A DNA stretch of 8,546 bases, taken from contig DDYN01000003.1 in the NCBI GenBank assembly GCA_002347965.1, forward strand, positions 1 to 8,546. The letters are read 5' to 3'. The notes beneath the pieces are model-generated. The model searched no databases, was not told the origin of the DNA, and was given only the letters and a program-made list of their open reading frames with translations. A program made the position numbers and the translations under genes. The DNA comes from UBA2233 sp002347965 [NCBI: Nitrospirae bacterium UBA2233]. Lineage in GTDB: Bacteria > UBA2233. Every line of letters starts with the position of its first letter. Positions within the stretch are counted from its first letter, which is position 1. Of the stretch, positions 5,542-8,546 are shown piece by piece.

Positions 5542-7038
5542 ATGGAACACGAGACATACCTTGGTCATTGCAGTAGGACCCTTACTTGGCTTTGCCAGTT
5601 CTTGCGCGACGCCAAACCCTCGGACTTGTCAGAGCAGCTCGCAACAAAATGGGCACAAAACCTTTTGGCTTACTGGCCCTTCGAGGACTTAGGCGTTTGG
5701 CTGTCCCATTCTTCTTCCCATTCTTTTGCGAGCGCCTTTTTTCGCGGGGAACGCCTCAAGCCTTCCTCTTTGTTGGAGCTTTCTTCCGAAGGGGTACTGA
5801 CGAACGCCCTCCGAACGGGAGTTGCCGTCGTTGCCGAGCCCGAGGAGTCTTTGCCCGTCATGTTTGAAGATGGCGTATTTCCAGTTCGAGTTCTGCTCGT
5901 GCCGCTTCGGGGGGTGAGCAGGGTGAAGCTGGGGGTTGTCGTGGCGACGTTCAACCCGGAGACCATCCCGGGGGGCGAGTTTGGGGCGCTGGAGTTCTTA
6001 AAGGCGGCCGTGATGATTCTGGGAACTCTCTTGGAGAAGTTCGCGGAACAAAACCTACGCCTCGAATCGCTCAAGGCACAACTGAAGTCTTTGGGCGGAA
6101 TACTTTGCAATCGCAATGCCGCTATGGAGCCGTTTTTGCCGGACTCCTGCATCGTGCAGAAGCTTGCCTCCTCGGGTTTGCCCGTCTTGATTGTGGGAGA
6201 GAGCGGCACAGGAAAGACGACGCTTGCAAGAAGGCTGCATGAGCTAAGCCAAAGGAAAGATGACCCGTTTATTGTTGTCGACGTAGAGAGTCTTCCTCCG
6301 GAGGACGTCGAGGAAGAGCTTTTTGGCTCCGAAGGAGATCCTCTAAGGTATGGTAAGCTTGAACTTGCCCGCGGGGGGACGCTGGTACTTGAAGGGCTAG
6401 GAGCCCTCCCTTTGGGTGTTCAGTCCAAGCTTGTTGACTTTTTGGAGAACAAGCGTTTTGCCAAGAAAGACGGGCGAGATGTGCTGGATGCCGATGTACG
6501 CATCGTGGGGACTGCGGAGCATGACTTAGAGCAAGACTTTAAGGAGGGACGCATCCGCCCGGAGCTGTATTACAGGCTGAGCGCGGCGAAGCTTCACCTG
6601 TCGCCACTTCGGGAAAAAAAGAGCGAAGTGGGGCGGCTCGTGGAGGGTATCGTGCAGTCCCTCTCGGAGCGGTACGGCCAAGAAAAGCGCCCGAGCAGGG
6701 AACTGCTCGCCTTCGTGGCCAGGTGCCCTTGGCCAGGCAATTTGCGGCAGCTTCATGCTGCCCTAGAGTATGCCTTTGTCATGGCCGATGAGGCGGTAGA
6801 GGTCGGGCATCTCCCTGTCGAGATTCAGGAGGCTTCCCAGGGAAAGAAACGTGGCAGGCGGGAGCAGGTGTTCATGGGCGCAAGAAGGGTCGAGGATAAG
6901 GATTTTGGCGAGATCAACCGCGTCCTTGCCCGGAACCGCTGGGTGCTGAGCAAGGCTGCCAGGGAACTCGGGATAACAAGGAGGCAGCTAGAGTACCGGG
7001 TAAAGAAGTTTAACCTCTGGCCCAAGGAGGAGGGCTGA
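5542..7038 (+). CDS. NtrC-type AAA+/Fis regulator lacking GAFTGA and a normal Walker B
   Basis: This 498-residue protein has the three-part plan of bacterial enhancer-binding proteins. Residues about 10-165 are a degenerate GAF-like sensor. The AAA+ domain spans about 195-430 and a Fis-type helix-turn-helix about 455-492 (LSKAARELGITRRQLEYRVKKF). Walker A is intact (GESGTGKT, 219-226), as are RIRPELYYRL (337-346, the arginine-finger region) and sensor II WPGNLRQL (397-404). Three hallmarks are lost. After ELFG (259-262) the loop reads SEGDPLRYGK, shorter than usual and without GAFTGA, which contacts sigma-54. Walker B is GGTLVLEG instead of GGTLFLDE. Sensor I has Glu where Asn is expected (GTAEHDL). 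The protein may bind ATP but should hydrolyse it poorly, if at all, and should not remodel sigma-54 polymerase. TyrR and Rhodobacter capsulatus NtrC are known GAFTGA-less relatives that act with sigma-70. The start is ATG 5542, because an in-frame TAA (5524-5526) lies just upstream; the ribosome binding site is weak (AAGAGA). It is divergent from the dehydrogenase operon, its likely target. Confidence 0.88.
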   Translation: MEHETYLGHCSRTLTWLCQFLRDAKPSDLSEQLATKWAQNLLAYWPFEDLGVWLSHSSSHSFASAFFRGERLKPSSLLELSSEGVLTNALRTGVAVVAEPEESLPVMFEDGVFPVRVLLVPLRGVSRVKLGVVVATFNPETIPGGEFGALEFLKAAVMILGTLLEKFAEQNLRLESLKAQLKSLGGILCNRNAAMEPFLPDSCIVQKLASSGLPVLIVGESGTGKTTLARRLHELSQRKDDPFIVVDVESLPPEDVEEELFGSEGDPLRYGKLELARGGTLVLEGLGALPLGVQSKLVDFLENKRFAKKDGRDVLDADVRIVGTAEHDLEQDFKEGRIRPELYYRLSAAKLHLSPLREKKSEVGRLVEGIVQSLSERYGQEKRPSRELLAFVARCPWPGNLRQLHAALEYAFVMADEAVEVGHLPVEIQEASQGKKRGRREQVFMGARRVEDKDFGEINRVLARNRWVLSKAARELGITRRQLEYRVKKFNLWPKEEG

Positions 7039-7039
7039 A

Positions 7040-7375
7040 CTGAACGTACCGTCTGCCGTGGAAGCGCGTGCGCCCTGGGTCGAATCCCCAAGAAGGCCTG
7101 CCTTTACGCTGGTTGAGCGCGTTGGGCCGGGTTCTTTCATCACGCACGCCCCGAGGCGATTTTGGAAGGGCAAGCCTGACCAGGGCCACCATTGCTGGGT
7201 TTGCGCGGTCTTTGCTGGAGAGGGTTTGAATCAAAACGGTCTCGTGGACATTGCCCCGATTAAACTGGCGCTAAGCTCGGTCGTTGCCAAAATCGAAGCC
7301 GTCTCACGTTCTTTAAGCCCTTGGGTTCGCTTAACGACGCCTAAAGATAGGCGCTCCAAAAGGTTTTGTTCGTAG
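7040..7375 (+). pseudogene. Possible remnant of a 6-pyruvoyl-tetrahydropterin synthase/QueD-like gene
   Basis: The frame is open from within the regulator's 3' end to a TAG at 7373-7375. The first usual start codon is GTG 7058, but a strong Shine-Dalgarno (AAGGAGGAGGG, 7024-7034) is placed for an in-frame CTG at 7040. The translated stretch SFITHAPRR...DQGHHCWVCAVFAGEG...NGLVDIAPIKLAL loosely follows the family pattern F-x-AAH, HGHxYxVxVxxxG, GMVxDFxxLKxxL. The match is imperfect: the zinc motif would be GHH rather than HGH, and one residue is missing before the aspartate. The expected downstream LDHxxLND and catalytic end are absent in this frame, while another frame reads PLGSLND at 7318-7338, as a frameshifted copy might. 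It could equally be an unrelated small protein or non-coding. Confidence 0.27.
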
Positions 7376-7409
7376 GCCGTTCTTTCGATGGCAAAAGCGA
7401 GCGCCTTAG

Positions 7410-7562
7410 GTCGCCATGTGGGACATCGCCATAAAGGCGGACCATTCCTCGGAGACCGTACTTGGAGATTTTCAGCAGCGTGCTGGCCCGTCCTCCTCAG
7501 GAAATCCACGAGCTTTTTTTGTAAAGATGACCGCCCGTAAGCCGGCGGATGTCCCACGCGAC
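7410..7562. repeat. Long imperfect inverted repeat enclosing a folded 113-base core
   Basis: The left arm (7410-7430) and right arm (7544-7562) are reverse complements over 18 positions, with a 1-base and a 3-base indel. The core match GTGGGACATC (7418-7427) / GATGTCCCAC (7548-7557) is perfect. Inside, GGCGG (7436-7440) pairs with CCGCC (7531-7535), and CAGCA-GCG-TGCTG (7473-7485) forms a hairpin, so the segment can fold as one stalk with a central hairpin. I see no target-site duplication at its edges and no transposase. It could be a structured RNA, a small non-autonomous element or the remnant of two inverted copies of a short sequence. Confidence 0.45.
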
Positions 7563-7591
7563 GATTTTGGCAACCACATACCGCAGCCGCC

Positions 7592-7625
7592 TTGATTGAT
7601 CCTCATGTTTTTAATAGATTAAAAT
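7592..7625 (+). promoter_or_regulatory. Candidate arsM promoter (two overlapping sigma-70 registers)
   Basis: One register is TTGATT (7592-7597), 17 bases, TAGATT (7615-7620). The other is TTGATC (7596-7601), 18 bases, TAAAAT (7620-7625). Both have 4 of 6 at -35; the second has 5 of 6 at -10. Transcription would start near 7632, leaving a leader of about 45 bases. I do not see a convincing ArsR-type operator. Confidence 0.5.
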
Positions 7626-7630
7626 GGTAT

Positions 7631-7648
7631 CACACCGGGTTTTGTGTG
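7631..7648 (+). promoter_or_regulatory. Hairpin at the start of the arsM leader
   Basis: CACAC (7631-7635) pairs with GTGTG (7644-7648) across an 8-base loop, with weaker dyad matches further out (ATGGTAT against GGTATTTCAT). It lies at the predicted transcription start, so it could be an operator dyad or a 5' stabilising hairpin. It does not cover the ribosome binding site. Confidence 0.35.
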
Positions 7649-7676
7649 GGTATTTCATGAATAAGAGGGGGAAGAC

Positions 7677-8396
7677 GTGGAACAGGCAGATATTAAAGCG
7701 ACGGTTAAAAGTTTCTACGCGGGCGTTGCCAAAGAACGGCAAACAACCTGCTGCAAATCAAAACAAAACCCTTACGGCGAACAGGAGGATATTGTCCGGG
7801 AGCTTAACCTGGGCGTGAGCTGCGGCAACCCCGTTGCGCTGTCTAGCTTGCAGGCCGGAGAGGTCGTACTAGACCTGGGCTCTGGCGGCGGGTTGGATTG
7901 CTTCCTGGCTGCCGAGCGCGTAGGAGAGCATGGCCTCGTGATCGGGGTAGACATGACCCCGGAGATGATCTCCAAGGCGAACGGGAACAAGGCCAAGCTT
8001 GGCGTGGCCAACGTAGAGTTTCGCCTTGGAGAGATTGAGCGCCTTCCAGTGGATAGTTCGAGCGTCGATGTCGTGATATCGAACTGCGTCCTCAACCTCG
8101 TTCCGGACAAGCTTGCCGCGTTCAAAGAGATACACCGCGTGCTCAAGCCCGAAGGAAGGGCTTGCATTTCGGATGTCGTGCTGCTTTCTCCCTTGCCCGA
8201 AGACGTCCAAAAAGACCCCGAAGCCTGGGCTGGATGCATCGCCGGCGCGCTCCCGAAAGAAACCTACGTCGAGCTTGCCCGAGAGGCCGGGTTTTCAAGG
8301 ATCGAGGTGATGAGCGAGACTTCATTCGGAAAAGAGGGGATGGACGAACGTCTGAAGGGAAAGCTCCAGAGCCTGTCTTACGTGCTGCGAAAATAA
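7677..8396 (+). CDS. arsM: Arsenite S-adenosylmethyltransferase
   Basis: This cytoplasmic enzyme methylates trivalent arsenic using S-adenosylmethionine, yielding methylated, partly volatile arsenicals. The protein has 239 residues, the compact bacterial type. SAM motif I is VLDLGSGGGLDCFLAA (64-79), followed by VDMTPEMI (91-98), VEFRLGEIERLPV (113-125) and SNCVLNLVPDK (135-145). The three conserved arsenic-site cysteines are present: Cys49 (VSCGNP), Cys137 (SNCVLNL) and Cys187 (GCIAGAL). A CC pair at 25-26 is also common in bacterial members. The start is a GTG at 7677 with GGGGG-type Shine-Dalgarno at 7665-7671; the ATG at 7657 is in another frame. The C-terminus (LSYVLRK) matches the closing strand of the family, so the gene appears complete although an element starts immediately after its TAA. 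No arsR, arsenite pump or reductase is in the window, so it stands alone with its own promoter. Confidence 0.93.
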   Translation: MEQADIKATVKSFYAGVAKERQTTCCKSKQNPYGEQEDIVRELNLGVSCGNPVALSSLQAGEVVLDLGSGGGLDCFLAAERVGEHGLVIGVDMTPEMISKANGNKAKLGVANVEFRLGEIERLPVDSSSVDVVISNCVLNLVPDKLAAFKEIHRVLKPEGRACISDVVLLSPLPEDVQKDPEAWAGCIAGALPKETYVELAREAGFSRIEVMSETSFGKEGMDERLKGKLQSLSYVLRK

Positions 8397-8546
8397 GGAG
8401 TCAACTACCCCGCCCTTAAGGGTGGAGCTTGTAAAAGCTCTGGTTGACAAGGGGGCAGAAATGCAGCAGTTACGGAAGAGACGGCTAACCCACACGCACC
8501 ACGAATATTCCGCACGTCCGTGGCAACTGTGGCCCGGTATTAAACA
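8397..8546 (+). ncRNA. HEARO-like RNA / IscB omega-RNA scaffold (3' end beyond window)
   Basis: The sequence after arsM is densely structured. GTCAAC (8400-8405) pairs with GTTGAC (8443-8448) and encloses two hairpins: CCGCCC-TTAA-GGGTGG (8410-8425) and AGCTT-GTAA-AAGCT (8426-8439, GNRA loop). Next come GCA-GAAA-TGC (8455-8464, GNRA loop), GTTA (8469-8472) with TAAC (8486-8489), and a nested stalk CCACA (8490-8494)/TGTGG (8528-8532) holding CCACG (8499-8503)/CGTGG (8519-8523). CAGTT (8467-8471) can instead pair with AACTG (8525-8529), a possible pseudoknot. From memory, the three-way junction ending in GGTTGAC after a CTTGTAAAAG hairpin is characteristic of HEARO RNAs, the omega-RNAs lying directly upstream of iscB in IS200/IS605-related elements. 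No alignment was possible. The iscB reading frame would begin just after base 8546. Confidence 0.68.
8397..8546 (+). mobile_element. Left end of a putative IscB-carrying (ISC-type) insertion element
   Basis: This is inferred from the omega-RNA-like sequence, which in these elements sits at the left end, 5' of iscB. Coding sequence of arsM stops at 8396 and the structured sequence begins within a few bases, so the junction lies at about 8390-8400. The right end, the nuclease gene and any TnpA are outside the window. The element does not visibly truncate arsM, consistent with insertion at or next to its stop codon. Confidence 0.55.

Larger units (their letters stand above)
7039..7676. other. 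Gene-poor interval between the regulator and arsM
   Basis: These 638 bases hold no confident gene. They contain a weak pterin-synthase-like reading frame directly after the regulator, a long imperfect inverted repeat (7410-7562) and the arsM promoter with a leader hairpin. Several overlapping short frames on both strands are open, including 7231-7557 on the minus strand and 7416-7595 on the plus strand. All have codon use not unlike the real genes, so codon use alone cannot choose among them. The overall picture is decayed or inserted DNA at the border of an accessory segment. Confidence 0.6.

Noticed and set aside
7231-7557. 108-codon minus-strand frame upstream of arsM
   Set aside because: Codon use is plausible, but no family was recognised. 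It overlaps the inverted repeat and the plus-strand pterin-synthase-like frame, and its ATG lies in the repeat arm. I could not support it over the alternatives.
7416-7595. 59-codon plus-strand frame starting MWDIAIK
   Set aside because: It has no good ribosome binding site, lies almost entirely inside the folded inverted repeat and has no recognisable family.
8397-8546. TnpB-type omega-RNA or group II intron instead of an IscB omega-RNA
   Set aside because: TnpB omega-RNAs lie at the 3' end of tnpB, and no tnpB precedes this sequence. I see no intron domain V/VI pattern. The alternatives are not fully excluded because the downstream gene is outside the window.
1-8546. CRISPR array, tRNA or rRNA genes
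   Set aside because: No regularly spaced repeats, tRNA-like cloverleaf or rRNA stretch was seen. The GCAGCAGT and GAATATTCCGCAC strings near 8464-8515 only superficially resemble 16S rRNA.

Overview
The window comes from a Gram-negative (diderm) bacterium of moderately high GC content (roughly 55-60% by eye, not counted). A TolC-family outer-membrane channel and Sec-type signal peptides show an outer membrane and periplasm. The long acyl-CoA dehydrogenase, the MEMO protein and the NtrC-type regulator do not fix the phylum, so I do not name a taxon.

Layout. (1) 2-1486 (+): 3' part of a TolC-family efflux channel whose start lies left of the window. (2) 1514-1881 (+): a self-contained unit with a near-consensus sigma-70 promoter, a strong ribosome binding site, a 77-residue secreted four-cysteine peptide and a perfect intrinsic terminator. 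(3) 5251-2004 (-): a three-gene unit read leftward, consisting of an acyl-CoA dehydrogenase, a MEMO-family protein and a secreted, basic, proline-rich protein. The last two genes overlap by ATGA, and a U-run terminator follows. (4) 5252-5541: a divergent control region with a promoter, a perfect dyad and a direct repeat. (5) 5542-7038 (+): a regulator with the NtrC-type AAA+/Fis architecture that has lost the GAFTGA loop, the Walker B acidic pair and the sensor I asparagine. It probably does not work as a normal sigma-54 activator. (6) 7039-7676: a gene-poor stretch with a possible decayed pterin-synthase-like reading frame and a 153-base structured inverted repeat. (7) 7677-8396 (+): a complete arsM-type arsenite methyltransferase with its own promoter. 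(8) 8397-8546 and beyond: a highly structured sequence that I read as the start of a HEARO / IscB omega-RNA, which would mark the left end of an IscB-carrying insertion element beginning directly after the arsM stop codon.

How the parts fit. The regulator faces away from the dehydrogenase-MEMO-proline-rich operon and shares its control region, so it is the obvious candidate regulator of that operon. The TolC and cysteine-rich genes converge on the operon and are insulated by facing terminators. The arsM/IscB end looks accessory. IscB systems take the RNA guide from DNA flanking the 5' side of the omega-RNA scaffold, so the guide here would be encoded by the last codons of arsM and the element would be programmed against arsM alleles that lack the insertion.
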